Assembly (NCBI GenBank): GCA_049279675.1
Contig: JBAPOP010000076.1
Coordinates: 59,432-123,431 of the forward strand
Length of the DNA: 64,000 bases
From: Palsa-147 sp049279675
GTDB taxonomy: Bacteria > Acidobacteriota > Terriglobia > Acidiferrales > UBA7541
Reading direction: 5' to 3'
Numbering within the stretch: the first letter of the stretch is position 1; each line of letters begins with the position of its first letter. Below are positions 18,801 to 27,328 of the stretch, in pieces. The position numbers were made by a program, and so were the translations under genes. Under the pieces are notes generated by a model. That model was not told the origin of the DNA, ran no database searches, and worked only from the letters and a program-made list of their open reading frames with translations.

Positions 18801-19013
18801 CTGCAAAATGTGGCGGACAGCGCGGATTCGGCCCCAACGCAGCAGGCGTACGACGTTGAGACGGAACTCGAGCAAATTGCGAATGATGATTTAGCGAAAT
18901 GGAAAGACTTGCAGGAGAAAGATCTCGCCGCCTTGAATGATTTGATCGCGAAGGCGTTGCTTCCGGCAGTCGGGATTCCGCAGGTTGAAGTGAAAGAGCC
19001 GGAGAAGCAATAG
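15822..19013 (+). CDS. Secreted BNR-repeat / VPS10-sortilin-like beta-propeller protein
   Basis: A ~1,060-residue exported protein. A signal peptide (IAVLASCLLLTAGVARAQ) is followed by LKWRQIGPFRGGRS, a typical opening of this large soil-bacterial family. At least eight Asp-box/BNR units of the form S-x-D-x-G-x-T-W recur (for example TTNGGLTW, SLDAGKTW, SRDGGKTW, SEDGGDSW, SSDGGKTW, TRDGGIHW, SFDDGEHW) over residues ~60-690, giving a beta-propeller. Residues ~800-1060 form an Ig-like then a helical domain. Often annotated as glycosyl hydrolase, but no sialidase Arg triad is evident, so substrate is unknown. The start may be GTG 15822 or TTG 15834; the latter has GGGGG upstream. Confidence 0.85.
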   Translation: MGARLISKFTIAVLASCLLLTAGVARAQHVDESQLQGLKWRQIGPFRGGRSLTAVGIPGNSSVFYFGAVAGGIWKTTNGGLTWLPIFDKEPVSSIGSIAVAESDPNVIYAGSGEACIRGNISYGDGVYKSLDAGKTWTNVGLKDTRHIGAVIVDPHDADIVFVAALGHAYGTNTERGIYRSRDGGKTWDKVLYKDEKTGGIDIVFDPQNSHTLFASMWEAHRTPWSLTSGGPGSGLYKSIDDGTTWKRIEGHGFPEGVLGRIGVSVSGADSNRIYALVEAAKGGLYRSEDGGDSWELVNDDQRFRQRAWYFTHVFADPKSVDTVYVLNTGMFRSTNGGKDFTRITAPHGDHHDLWIDPTDPNRMINANDGGATISSDGGKTWTSIMNQPTAQFYHVATDTRFPYFVYGAQQDNTSIAIASDTNHGSIDREDWYDVGGGESGYIAPDRSNPDIVYAGGYFGGLTRFDKRTGQMQEVSPWPDDPDGNGAAGLKYRFTWTQPIVISPHDPNTLYFAGQVLFRSQDAGMSWTVISPDLSRNDKSKQQSSGGPITQDDSSAEFYDLIFTVSESPAQKNVIWAGTDDGLVHITRDGGIHWTSVTPPGVPPWSLVSLIDASWHDGGTAYVAVDAHKLDDQHAYIFRTHKYGAVWKDISAGIPEGSYVHAVREDPEHGGLLFAGTETGVFVSFDDGEHWQPLKLNLPTTPVHDLAIKNSDLIVATHGRSFWILDDISPLRQLEDMPSGASAYLFKPRPAIRFRAAGQTPASRLDLEGQTAPHGATLYYWLKEKPGEKEEVTLEILDSSGNTVRKFSNHAKKEDDKKDREEDEQNEPAQEVLTVDAGLNRFVWDLRYEKPREIPGAIYDEGDPLGALALPGNYQVKFTAGGRSRTQPLEIRLDPRIKIADADLQKQFDLVAKLRDLMDQTHAAVLQMRGVHDQLTALSKRLESDEAAQPIRDAAHDLDKKISELDDQIADSKVSASEEFLNYPIDLNSRLGYLQNVADSADSAPTQQAYDVETELEQIANDDLAKWKDLQEKDLAALNDLIAKALLPAVGIPQVEVKEPEKQ

Positions 19014-19087
19014 ACGCTCACGTCCAGCAGGAACGCTTAGCATCTCCCAATTCAAAGCTGCGAGGCCCTGCCGCGGGGACCCCGCAC

Positions 19088-21358
19088 TTACGAAATTGGC
19101 TTCGGTTTAGCTTCTGGTAGAGGTTCAGCCTGGACTTGGGATTGAGCCTGTGCCTGAGCCGGCCCGCACTGAGCTTCGACAAGAGGCGTCAAGGCATCGT
19201 CAAGCAGCGCACTCTCATGCTCCTTTGACGAGCAAATCTGAGTGGCAGTGAGCCCCGACGCGCCGCGGAAATCCGCTCCCGCGATGTCCGCGCCAGAAAA
19301 ATCCGTTCCGCGCAGCACCGCGCCTTGGAGATTGGCGCCTCGCAGATCGACGTTTTGTAGATTTGCTTCAATCAAAATCGCGTGCGATAGATCCGCGTCC
19401 TGCATTTCGGCGCCCTGCAATTGAGCCGACCATAGGTACGCTTCCTGTAAATCGGCAAGCTTCAAGTTCGCGTTCGAAAGATTCGCGTCGCGCAGGTCGG
19501 CCTTTTCGATGTTGGCGTGGGCGAGCGACGCGAATCGCAAGTCGGCGCCGAAAATATTGGCGCCGCCCAATCGCGAGTCCACCAGAATTGCGTTGTTCAT
19601 GCGCGCGTAAGAAAGATCGGTCTCGCGCAAATCCGCGCGGGTCAGATTGGCTTTCTCGAGATCGGAACCCTGAAGATTGGCGCGAAAGAATTTCACGCGA
19701 TCGAAAATCGTCGAGCGCAAATTCGCCTCGCGCAAATTCGCGCCTCGAAAGTCGGACTCCGAGAAGTAAGCGCCTTGCAAATCCGCTTTCCAGAGATGGG
19801 CGTTGGCCCAAAACGTCCGATAGCCTTGCGCGTAGCGCAGCCTCAGATTATTGAGCTGCGCGCCTTTCACGCCTGCAAGATCGTCGTCGCGCCACGACCA
19901 ATTCTTCGGTGCCAGCGAAACGCTGGTCTCGGTCAGATCCGCGTACGGCTTGTAACCAAACGTCCAGAACGTGTCGGCGGCCCATCGCTTGACGCTGAAT
20001 TGGCCGAAGTCCGGCATCACGCTCGTGTCGTGCGGCACGCCATAGACGGCGCCGACGGTGAGAATTAGGAGAATCGCGCCAACGACAAATGCAAGTCCCA
20101 TGCGCCGGATGATGGGATGAAAGCGTGAAGATTTCTTCGGCGATGGCGTCGCAGCGGGAACGATTTCGAGCGGCGCCGCTTCGTCAGTTTCCGAGTCTGA
20201 AATTGATTCTGAAATTGATTCTGAATCCAGGCTTGAATCCAGTTCCGATTGCAGCGCGGCATCCAACTTTGCCGGCGTATCACTTGCCGGCGCACCCGGA
20301 GCCATTTCTTCAATCGGCTGCGGCACGCGCTCGGTATTGGCGGCTTGCACCTCGCCGTTTTTCACGCGCGGCAATTGCATCGCGATGCCGACGGACAGGA
20401 GCAACAGCAATATCTGAAGCATCGAGCCGCGAACGTCTTGCATGACGAGATAGCGGACCCAGAACAAAAGCAAAGTTGCAGGAACTGCCCAGTACGCGAG
20501 CGCAGAGGGAACGATCGTCTGAAGCGTCGAAGGCGCAATCCAGTTCGCTCTCCAATTGCGGAACCTGCTGTGAAAGAGCGTCATCAGCAGCCACGGGCCG
20601 GTGCGATCGATCGTTCGGCCGTCGGGAAATACCGTTGGAAGTTCGCCGAGGCGTTCCCACAAACGCTGCAGGGAGATTTGCAAATATACGAAAAGGCCGA
20701 ACAGCGCGATCGGCATCAGCATATAGAAGCTCGAGACCGGCAGCACGCCGCTCGAAGGAAGAATGCGAAGCAATGGAGCGTCGTTGAGAAATTGAACGTC
20801 ACGCGTGGTAAGAATTCGCAGCCAGCTCAACGCACAAGCCGCGATCGTTGCGATCAGCAAGCGAAAGCACTGGCGAGATCGAGCCTGCGCCACCTGCTGA
20901 CCTTCGAATTCGGAAATCGCCGCGGGAAGGATCGTCCAGAGAAGCCCCGCGCCCGCGAGTTGGCTGGTGTGAAGGCCGGCCGCGCCAACGAGCGAGGCTC
21001 CTTCGAGATTGGCGCCACGAAGATCGGCGCCGAGAAGATTCGTTTCCTGGAGATTTGCCTGCACCAGGCTCGCGCCGCGCAGGTCCGCAAGCAACAATTC
21101 CGCACCATGAAAATTCGCGCCGTTCAGAATTGCGCCCTGCAAATTGACGCCGGTCAAATCCGCGGCTTCGAAATCAGCGCGAGTCAGCTCGAGTCGGCTG
21201 CCGGACGTGCCGTTCGATTCGACCCACTCTTGATGAAGTTCTAGAAGTTCGTCCAACTCATCGTCGGCAATAGAGGTTTTCGCGCGATCCCGCGACGGCA
21301 CCGTCTCGAGCGCGGCATCTTCCTTGATGATGTCTCCAACGAGCCAGTGCGACGACAT
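19088..21358 (-). CDS. Membrane protein with two pentapeptide-repeat blocks
   Basis: A 756-residue protein of unusual layout. A first pentapeptide-repeat block, A(D/N)LxG-type, covers residues ~58-130. It is followed by about four transmembrane helices (~165-185, 208-230, 285-305, 315-335), an acidic linker with SES/SIS repeats (~375-400), another helix (~425-445) and a second, longer repeat block (~510-725) of more than forty units such as ADLRETDLSYAR. The tail is Gln/Ala/Pro-rich. Such repeats fold as a right-handed quadrilateral beta-helix. The membrane-split arrangement suggests a scaffold or anchoring role; no enzyme motif is visible. It is convergent with the BNR gene. Confidence 0.85.
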   Translation of the reverse strand: MSSHWLVGDIIKEDAALETVPSRDRAKTSIADDELDELLELHQEWVESNGTSGSRLELTRADFEAADLTGVNLQGAILNGANFHGAELLLADLRGASLVQANLQETNLLGADLRGANLEGASLVGAAGLHTSQLAGAGLLWTILPAAISEFEGQQVAQARSRQCFRLLIATIAACALSWLRILTTRDVQFLNDAPLLRILPSSGVLPVSSFYMLMPIALFGLFVYLQISLQRLWERLGELPTVFPDGRTIDRTGPWLLMTLFHSRFRNWRANWIAPSTLQTIVPSALAYWAVPATLLLFWVRYLVMQDVRGSMLQILLLLLSVGIAMQLPRVKNGEVQAANTERVPQPIEEMAPGAPASDTPAKLDAALQSELDSSLDSESISESISDSETDEAAPLEIVPAATPSPKKSSRFHPIIRRMGLAFVVGAILLILTVGAVYGVPHDTSVMPDFGQFSVKRWAADTFWTFGYKPYADLTETSVSLAPKNWSWRDDDLAGVKGAQLNNLRLRYAQGYRTFWANAHLWKADLQGAYFSESDFRGANLREANLRSTIFDRVKFFRANLQGSDLEKANLTRADLRETDLSYARMNNAILVDSRLGGANIFGADLRFASLAHANIEKADLRDANLSNANLKLADLQEAYLWSAQLQGAEMQDADLSHAILIEANLQNVDLRGANLQGAVLRGTDFSGADIAGADFRGASGLTATQICSSKEHESALLDDALTPLVEAQCGPAQAQAQSQVQAEPLPEAKPKPIS

Positions 21359-21457
21359 GCCTAACCTTTCGGATATTTCAGCCGGACTATCTTTCGCGAT
21401 TCAAAATCCCTGGGTATGAAGTCCCGCGCTACATTCAGAGCCCGCCCCCGATGACGA

Positions 21458-21820
21458 TCAGTGGCCGTTGTTTCGCGGAGCCAATAAAGGAAAGTGAACC
21501 TGCCAAAAATCTTTCTTCGGCTGCGTGAATTCCACGCCAATCTTTCTTCCGTTAGGCGTGGTCGGCCCGACGTACACCACGCGCGATTCCCGCTCCTCAG
21601 CCGTGGTCTTGTTCTGCAACGTCACCAAGTCGCCGCGCTCAACCGGCATGTGCAGCTCGAAAAGTCCGCCGGATACGTTCACGTTCAGCGTAACGGCGTC
21701 TTCTCGCACCGGTTTTTGCTTGGGAACTTGCCGGGTAACGAGAACGGGGACTTGCAGTTTCAGACGCTGACTTCGCCGGGAGCCGGGTCGCGGCTTTTCC
21801 AGTGTGGTCGCCGATTTCAT
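21458..21820 (-). CDS. PilZ-domain protein
   Basis: A 120-residue protein consisting of one PilZ domain. The N-terminal arginine motif appears as RRSQRLKLQVPV and the second c-di-GMP motif as NVNVSGGLFEL, a variant of (D/N)xSxxG. PilZ proteins bind cyclic di-GMP and relay it to motility, exopolysaccharide or secretion systems. The spacing of the Arg and NxSxxG motifs is about 35 residues, within the normal range. Its neighbours give no effector, so the output is unknown. The window also has an HD-GYP regulator (47516-48544) that could degrade the same messenger. Confidence 0.75.
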   Translation of the reverse strand: MKSATTLEKPRPGSRRSQRLKLQVPVLVTRQVPKQKPVREDAVTLNVNVSGGLFELHMPVERGDLVTLQNKTTAEERESRVVYVGPTTPNGRKIGVEFTQPKKDFWQVHFPLLAPRNNGH

Positions 21821-21927
21821 TTTTCGATTTCAAGGTTAGATGGCGGGAAGCGAGGCGGCAATAGTACGTGTGGACAGGTGCCCAAGGGGCCGAGTCCAAC
21901 TGGCTTATTCTGTGCGTCTTAGAGGAA

Positions 21928-22446
21928 TCAGTTCGATGCGGGCGCCGGTTTTTGCATCTCCTGATTGGCAGAATCAGGAAGTTTGTCCAAATGGCTCAAT
22001 AAGGTGACGACTTGCCAGATTTGCGTGTCGCTCAACTTTTTATTCCACGAAGGCATGCCTGTCCACCGAACACCGTGCTTGATGATGTAAAAATTCTCAT
22101 TTTCCGGCATGTCGGGCGAATCCATCCAGAATTGCGGCGCGGGAGGATTGAAGGAATCGCCGAGCTGCGTCGCCATGTGGGCGGGATCGCCGTGGCATCC
22201 GGCGCAATTATCGCGATAGATGCGCGCAGCGGCAATGAACGTGTCGTTGTTCGGCTGGACTGGATTTGTCGACTGACCCGCGTGGTGCTCGATGGATTTA
22301 TCGAGCGCGCTCATTGCCATTTTCTTTTCGAACGCCGTCGGTTCGTCGTCAGCGTTGAAATTGATATAGCCTCCGCGCACCGCAAGAAAGCCGCCGATCA
22401 GGATCGCCAGAATCGTGAAAACTATCCCGAACAGAAATGTCCGCAT
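21928..22446 (-). CDS. Membrane-anchored monohaem cytochrome c
   Basis: A 172-residue class I cytochrome c. An N-terminal hydrophobic helix (FLFGIVFTILAILIGGFLAV) acts as uncleaved anchor or signal, and the haem site is CAGCHGD near residue 82. The axial Met is probably that of WTGMPSW. The family phrase NFYIIKHGVRWTGMPSW is common in diheme/monoheme cytochromes of respiratory chains. It stands alone, with about 100 bases on each side, so its redox partner cannot be read from context. Confidence 0.87.
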   Translation of the reverse strand: MRTFLFGIVFTILAILIGGFLAVRGGYINFNADDEPTAFEKKMAMSALDKSIEHHAGQSTNPVQPNNDTFIAAARIYRDNCAGCHGDPAHMATQLGDSFNPPAPQFWMDSPDMPENENFYIIKHGVRWTGMPSWNKKLSDTQIWQVVTLLSHLDKLPDSANQEMQKPAPASN

Positions 22447-22547
22447 GTTTGCTCCTTCAAGTGCGTCGGCGCATTCAGGCGCGCAATTGCGAATCTACGA
22501 GCAGTTAGCCACCTCAAAAGATTGGATGCGCCAGCGCGCGGCGCGTG

Positions 22548-23720
22548 TCATTTGGATTCGACCAGGCGATTGTATTTCTTCAGGACCTCGCGCAGTTTAT
22601 CGTGAGGCAGTCCCTCGACTCGATGATTGTCGATGCCGGTCATTGTATCAGCCGCGACCATCGCGTTGATGACCGCTTCTTCCGTCGCCTGAACCGTGGC
22701 TTCGAAAAGCGGGTCCATATTCTCATTCGGCATCGTGGTGACTTGCGCCGGCTTTTTTGCGAGGCCCGCGCCGGAGTTCGCCGTCGAAAACGCGATGAAA
22801 ATGTCTCCCGACTCATCGCCGGAAATGCTGCCGTTTCGGCCGAGGCCGAGCGTCACACGGCGCGCGATCCGTTTCATCTGATTTGGAAGAAGCGGCGCGT
22901 CGGTGGCTACGACGACGATGATCGAGCCGGTATCTTCATCCCAAACGGACTTACCGGGAATTTCCTTGCCGACCGGAACGCCTGCCACTCGCAGCATGCG
23001 CCGAAGTCCGTAATTGCATTGCACCAGCACTCCGACTGTGTAACCGCCGAGCTTTTCCGGAAGTTTGCGCGAAGAAGTTCCGATGCCGCCTTTGAATTCA
23101 TTGCAGATCATTCCCGTTCCGCCGCCTACGCTTCCTTCTTCAACGGGCCCGCCGTGAGCATTTTCCATCGCGGCGAACGCGTCCTCGGGCTTCACGTGGA
23201 AGCCGTTGATGTCGTTCAAATAGCCATCCCATGTTTCTGCCACAACCGGAAGCGACCACCAATCTTCTTCGGGCGCAGGCGGCCCGTGCTCGAATTGCCA
23301 TTTGATCACCGCGTCGCGGACGACGCCGACGCTGTGCGTATTGGTGATCATCACCGGACCGTAAAGGAATCCGGATTCTTCCACCCACGTGGTGCCCGTC
23401 ATTTCGCCGTTTCCATTTTCGGTGTACCAACCCGCATAAACTGGATCGACTGACTTTTTGCCGCGCGGAAAAACTGCGGTCACGCCCGTGCGAACGGGGC
23501 CAACGCCAACCTGCAATTGTCCTTCGCCAGATATGAGAGTGCGATGGCCGACCTCCACGCCCTTTACATCGGTGATCGCATTTAACGTGCCAGGCGTGCC
23601 GTCGAAGGGAACCCCGAGATCGCGCGCGCGCGGTTTCGTCGATTGCGCGCCGGTGCTCAGTGCGAGAGCCGCGAGGGCAACGGATATGGCTATAGATCTC
23701 GAAATCAACTTTGCCGTCAT
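22548..23720 (-). CDS. P1 family (S58, DmpA-like) exported peptidase
   Basis: A 390-residue protein of the DmpA/beta-peptidyl aminopeptidase family, Ntn-type hydrolases that self-cleave into two chains. A signal peptide (SIAISVALAALALSTGAQS) precedes the family opening RARDLGVPFDGTPGTLNAITDV. The GGGTGM-type loop (SVGGGTGMICNEFKGGIGTSSR) contains the autocleavage and nucleophile region, Ser in GIGTSS. Members release N-terminal D- or beta-residues or L-amino acids from peptides. It overlaps the M28 peptidase gene by 4 bases, forming a peptidase pair downstream of an aminotransferase. Confidence 0.88.
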   Translation of the reverse strand: MTAKLISRSIAISVALAALALSTGAQSTKPRARDLGVPFDGTPGTLNAITDVKGVEVGHRTLISGEGQLQVGVGPVRTGVTAVFPRGKKSVDPVYAGWYTENGNGEMTGTTWVEESGFLYGPVMITNTHSVGVVRDAVIKWQFEHGPPAPEEDWWSLPVVAETWDGYLNDINGFHVKPEDAFAAMENAHGGPVEEGSVGGGTGMICNEFKGGIGTSSRKLPEKLGGYTVGVLVQCNYGLRRMLRVAGVPVGKEIPGKSVWDEDTGSIIVVVATDAPLLPNQMKRIARRVTLGLGRNGSISGDESGDIFIAFSTANSGAGLAKKPAQVTTMPNENMDPLFEATVQATEEAVINAMVAADTMTGIDNHRVEGLPHDKLREVLKKYNRLVESK

Positions 23721-25963
23721 CGTTTTTCCCCGTGAACCACGGCTTGCAAATCTTTACGCGCTTGATTTAGGAGCGCCGTGTTTTTCTGCAATTCGTTCTC
23801 GAGAATCGTTTCTTGTTGCGCCAAGCGCTTCCAGTCACCGGCTTCCGCGGCTTCCGTGAGTCCCGGTAATTCGAGGTGCGCGTAGGTATATCGAGCGGCG
23901 TAGAGAGTGTGCTTGAACCATGGCCGTCCGGGAATGCCGTCGGGATTGCACCAATTCCGCTCGACTTGAATGAGTGCGCTATTGATTCGATTCGCCGTGG
24001 CATCGTCTAACGAACCGCGAAGCGCGGCCGCCGCGGCGGAATTGAATTCGCGACCCGCATCCTGGAATTCGGCGATGCGCCGGTACAGCGCTTCTAGATC
24101 CACGTGCCCGCTCGCGTTGACATGGCTTTTTTGATCCAGTTCATCCGCGAACTGACGGATGTTGCTCCCATAAAATTCAAAATCATAAGGAAGCAGATTC
24201 GCGTTCGCGAGCCGCAGCGCCAATCCGCCCCAAAGCTGCGTCATCAGTGCGTGATAGTGATAGCCCGGATCGCCGAAATGATTCATCCAGTAGTAATCGT
24301 CGTAGAGCGAATGATAGACGCCGTACGGCCCGTCGAATTGCAAGCCGACCGTGGGAATGCCGAGAAAATTGAGAAAGACAGTGTGATCCGAGCCGCTTCC
24401 GATGCGCGTGTCCGCGAGTTCGGAATCGGGTGGCGCGCCGGAAGCGTGCCGTTCGATTTGTGCCGTTTGCTTCCACTCCTCGTAAAGAGTTTTACCCGAA
24501 GGAGCTGGAAGCGTGCGCGTGACGTCCACCAACACCGGCGCAAGCGACGCGACCGGAGATCCGTGGAAGACAGGGCCGCCAGCCGATGAATCCACGTTCA
24601 GATACGCGACAGCCTTTTGCCGCAGCTCGTCGGCGAATTGTTCGCCCCACTCCGTCGAGCCCGTGAGCGCGTACTCTTCTCCGTCCCAACTGCAAATCAC
24701 CAAAGTTCGCCGCGGACGTATTCCACGTTTCAACATTTGCCCGAGATCGCGCGTCAGTTCGAGCATGGATGCGGTGCCGCTCGACGGATCGAACGCGCCG
24801 TAGACCCACGCGTCGCGATGATTGCCGAGAATGATCCATTCATCCGGCAATTCGGCGCCGCGAATCCGCGCTTCGGTGACGTAATACGGTTGGACACTCG
24901 TGTCCATGTCCACTTTCAGATGGACGCGAACACGCTCTCCTCCGAAGTGATATTTGAACGGCAGTCCGCCTTGCCACGAATCAGGCGCGACGGGCCCATC
25001 CATATTTTCGAGCAGCGGCTGCGCATCGTGCCAGGAAAGCGGAACGCCCATAATTTTCGGGAGCGAAATTGCTTCGGAAATAGGAATCCGCTTCGCGCCG
25101 GGAACGGACGCCCAGCCCGGCGTCAACGGATCGCCCGGCTCGAGAAAATCGTAAGTGATCGCGCCGCGCTGGATGTGGCTTTCGGGTCCCCACGGCCCGT
25201 CGGGGAAGACGGCGCCCCTACTGAATCCGTCTTCGGCAGGATCGGAGTAAATCAAAATCGCGGCGGCGCCTTCGCGCTCGGCCGTAAGCGCTTTGAATCC
25301 CCGATAGCTATAGGGATTCGAGTAGCGCACCAGGACGATTTTTCCGCGCACTTCGATTCCGTGCTTTTTCAACAGAGCGTAGTCGTCCGGATTGCCGCTG
25401 TGAGCGTAGACGACCGGCGCCGTGACTTCGCCCGACGCCGAATAGCCCAGAAACGCGCCGGTTGCGCGCGGATTCTTCGTGTCGGGATCGACGTCGTATG
25501 GTGCCTCGCGCAGCACCGCGTGATACGTTTTCGGCTCGACCATATCGAGCGATATTTCGCGCGGAGTCGAATTCAAGACATCGTATTCGTGAACTGTGAC
25601 GTTCTCGAGCCCCTGCTGCTTCCACTGATCAGCCACCCACTGCGCCAACTCGTTGTTGCGTTGGGAACCCGCGGGGTGCGGCTCGGCGGTCAGATAGCGA
25701 TGAAACTTTTGAATCTCATCGCGCGACGCGAGCGCCTGGTAATCCTTTTCGAGCGCCAGCTCTTTCTGTCCGGCGGTAGGAGAATAACCGACGATGGAAT
25801 TCTGCGGCTCGGATCCGGCCGGCGTCAGCGTCGCCGCTGCGGCGAAAAGCAATGCGACTGCTGCCAGCGCGAGGAATTTCGCCGAGCGGTTACGAAACAG
25901 ATGTCTAAGCAGGTTGGCCTCCTGTGCCGGACCGATGCGCGCGATCGAGCTCGCTGATCGCAT
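23717..25963 (-). CDS. M28 family metallopeptidase (glutamate carboxypeptidase II / TfR-like)
   Basis: About 730-748 residues with PSMA-like architecture: signal anchor (~28-48), protease-associated domain interrupting the catalytic M28 domain, and C-terminal TfR-like dimerisation domain. Zinc ligands are visible in LGNHRDAWVYGAFDPSSGTA, CSWDGEEYALTGS and GSGSDHTVFLN. The frame opens with ATG at 25963, 59 bases inside the aminotransferase gene. However, a perfect AGGAGG lies five bases before an in-frame CTG at 25912, which would give an 8-base overlap, and I think that non-ATG start is a real possibility. It couples to the P1 peptidase by ATGA overlap. Confidence 0.9.
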   Translation of the reverse strand: MRSASSIARIGPAQEANLLRHLFRNRSAKFLALAAVALLFAAAATLTPAGSEPQNSIVGYSPTAGQKELALEKDYQALASRDEIQKFHRYLTAEPHPAGSQRNNELAQWVADQWKQQGLENVTVHEYDVLNSTPREISLDMVEPKTYHAVLREAPYDVDPDTKNPRATGAFLGYSASGEVTAPVVYAHSGNPDDYALLKKHGIEVRGKIVLVRYSNPYSYRGFKALTAEREGAAAILIYSDPAEDGFSRGAVFPDGPWGPESHIQRGAITYDFLEPGDPLTPGWASVPGAKRIPISEAISLPKIMGVPLSWHDAQPLLENMDGPVAPDSWQGGLPFKYHFGGERVRVHLKVDMDTSVQPYYVTEARIRGAELPDEWIILGNHRDAWVYGAFDPSSGTASMLELTRDLGQMLKRGIRPRRTLVICSWDGEEYALTGSTEWGEQFADELRQKAVAYLNVDSSAGGPVFHGSPVASLAPVLVDVTRTLPAPSGKTLYEEWKQTAQIERHASGAPPDSELADTRIGSGSDHTVFLNFLGIPTVGLQFDGPYGVYHSLYDDYYWMNHFGDPGYHYHALMTQLWGGLALRLANANLLPYDFEFYGSNIRQFADELDQKSHVNASGHVDLEALYRRIAEFQDAGREFNSAAAAALRGSLDDATANRINSALIQVERNWCNPDGIPGRPWFKHTLYAARYTYAHLELPGLTEAAEAGDWKRLAQQETILENELQKNTALLNQARKDLQAVVHGEKR

Positions 25964-27263
25964 TTGTGAGCGTCGTCGCGAGTAATTCGATCTGCGCGCT
26001 TGAAATCGTGAACGGTGGCGCGAGAAGAAGATGATCGCCGCGAATGCCGTCCACCGAACCTTGCATCGGATATGTCAAGACTCCCGCCTCAAGAGCATCG
26101 TCCGCAATTCGATTGGCGATTCGCGCCTCCGGCGGGAACGGCTCGATGCCTTTGCGGACAAATTCAATTCCAACGAGCAAGCCCATCCCGCGAATATCGC
26201 CGACGACGGAAAACTTCTTAAGCGGCTCGAGCGACGCGCGCAATTCTTTTCCCGTCGGCGCCACGCGCTCGAAGAGGTTGTGCTCGCGAATATAATCGAG
26301 AACAGCGACGCCCGCGGCCGCGGACACAGGGTGCGCGTTGTACGTGAATCCGTGCAGGAAGACTCCAGTACCGTTTTCAATCGTGGCGACGACTTCTTCG
26401 CTCGCAAGCACAGCGCCGAGTGGCGCGTATCCACTCGCGACACCTTTGCCAACGAGAATCAGATCGGGCTTCACACCCCAATGTTCAACGGCGAAGCATT
26501 TTCCCGTGCGCCCCATCCCCGTCATGATTTCATCGGCGATCAGCAGAATGCCGTGTTCGCGGCAAATCGCCGCGATGCGCTGCGTGTAACCCTCAGGCGG
26601 CGGCACAGCGCCGAGCGTTGCGCCGCTGACGGGCTCGAGAATGAACGCCGCCACCGTCTCCGGATGTTCGCGGAGCAGCATGCGATCCAGTTCGTCGGCG
26701 CAATCCACGTTGCATTCGGGATAATGCAAGCCCATCGGGCAGCGATAGCAATAGCATGGCGGCACGTGTCCCCATTCGGAGAGCAAAGGGGCGTAAGGCT
26801 CGCGCCGCCGCGTGTTGCCGGAAACCGACAGCGCGCCGAGCGTCGAGCCGTGATAGCTCTGCTTGCGCGAGACCACGCGAAATCGTTTCTTCTCGCCGCG
26901 CTCCAGAAAATATTGCCGTGCGAGCTTGATCGCCGTCTCGGTAGCTTCGGAGCCGCCGGACGTAAGATACACGCGGCCCCGCCGAAATGTACTCGGCGCC
27001 AAATCAAGAAGCCGCCTCGAGAGTTCGGCGCCCGCAGAAGTTTCAAATTGCGAGGAATGAACGTACGCGAGGCGCTCGGCTTGCTCCGCCATCGCCCGCG
27101 CGACCGAAGCAACGCCATGCCCAATCGTGACGACGGCGGCGCCGCCCGCGGCATCGAGAAACCGGCGGCCATCGGCAGCGAATACATAGCAGCCTTCGCC
27201 GCGAACGGCCTGCGGATACGTCTTTCGAAAATTTCGGGGAAAGAGAGCGTCGCTCATGCGCAC
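25905..27263 (-). CDS. Class III PLP-dependent aminotransferase
   Basis: A 452-residue omega/class III aminotransferase. The PLP lysine is in LILVGKGVASGYAPLGA, the aspartate in ILLIADEIMTGMGRTGK, and the SGGSEATETAIKLAR loop binds the phosphate. The family uses amino donors such as beta-alanine, GABA or D/L-amino acids with pyruvate or 2-oxoglutarate; the sequence alone does not fix the substrate. It is the first gene of a three-gene unit with M28 and P1 peptidases, which suggests use of amino acids released from peptides. Start ATG at 27263 or 27257. A small hairpin (GCTCGT-GTTT-ACGAGC) lies just upstream at 27268-27283. Confidence 0.9.
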   Translation of the reverse strand: MRMSDALFPRNFRKTYPQAVRGEGCYVFAADGRRFLDAAGGAAVVTIGHGVASVARAMAEQAERLAYVHSSQFETSAGAELSRRLLDLAPSTFRRGRVYLTSGGSEATETAIKLARQYFLERGEKKRFRVVSRKQSYHGSTLGALSVSGNTRRREPYAPLLSEWGHVPPCYCYRCPMGLHYPECNVDCADELDRMLLREHPETVAAFILEPVSGATLGAVPPPEGYTQRIAAICREHGILLIADEIMTGMGRTGKCFAVEHWGVKPDLILVGKGVASGYAPLGAVLASEEVVATIENGTGVFLHGFTYNAHPVSAAAGVAVLDYIREHNLFERVAPTGKELRASLEPLKKFSVVGDIRGMGLLVGIEFVRKGIEPFPPEARIANRIADDALEAGVLTYPMQGSVDGIRGDHLLLAPPFTISSAQIELLATTLTNAISELDRAHRSGTGGQPA

Positions 27264-27328
27264 GTGCTCGTGTTTACGAGCAGCGCGATTCTAGCAGATA
27301 TTCCAGCGATGCCAATTCCGGCAGCGGG

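Noticed and set aside
19060..19088. GCGGGGACCCCGC hairpin as terminator between the BNR and pentapeptide genes
   Set aside because: Stem is perfect but the loop is a single base and there is no T-run; left uncalled.
20249..21244. 331-codon plus-strand frame opposite the pentapeptide-repeat gene
   Set aside because: Shadow frame created by high GC and repeats; apparent KIGAEKI repeats are the pentapeptide DNA read on the other strand.
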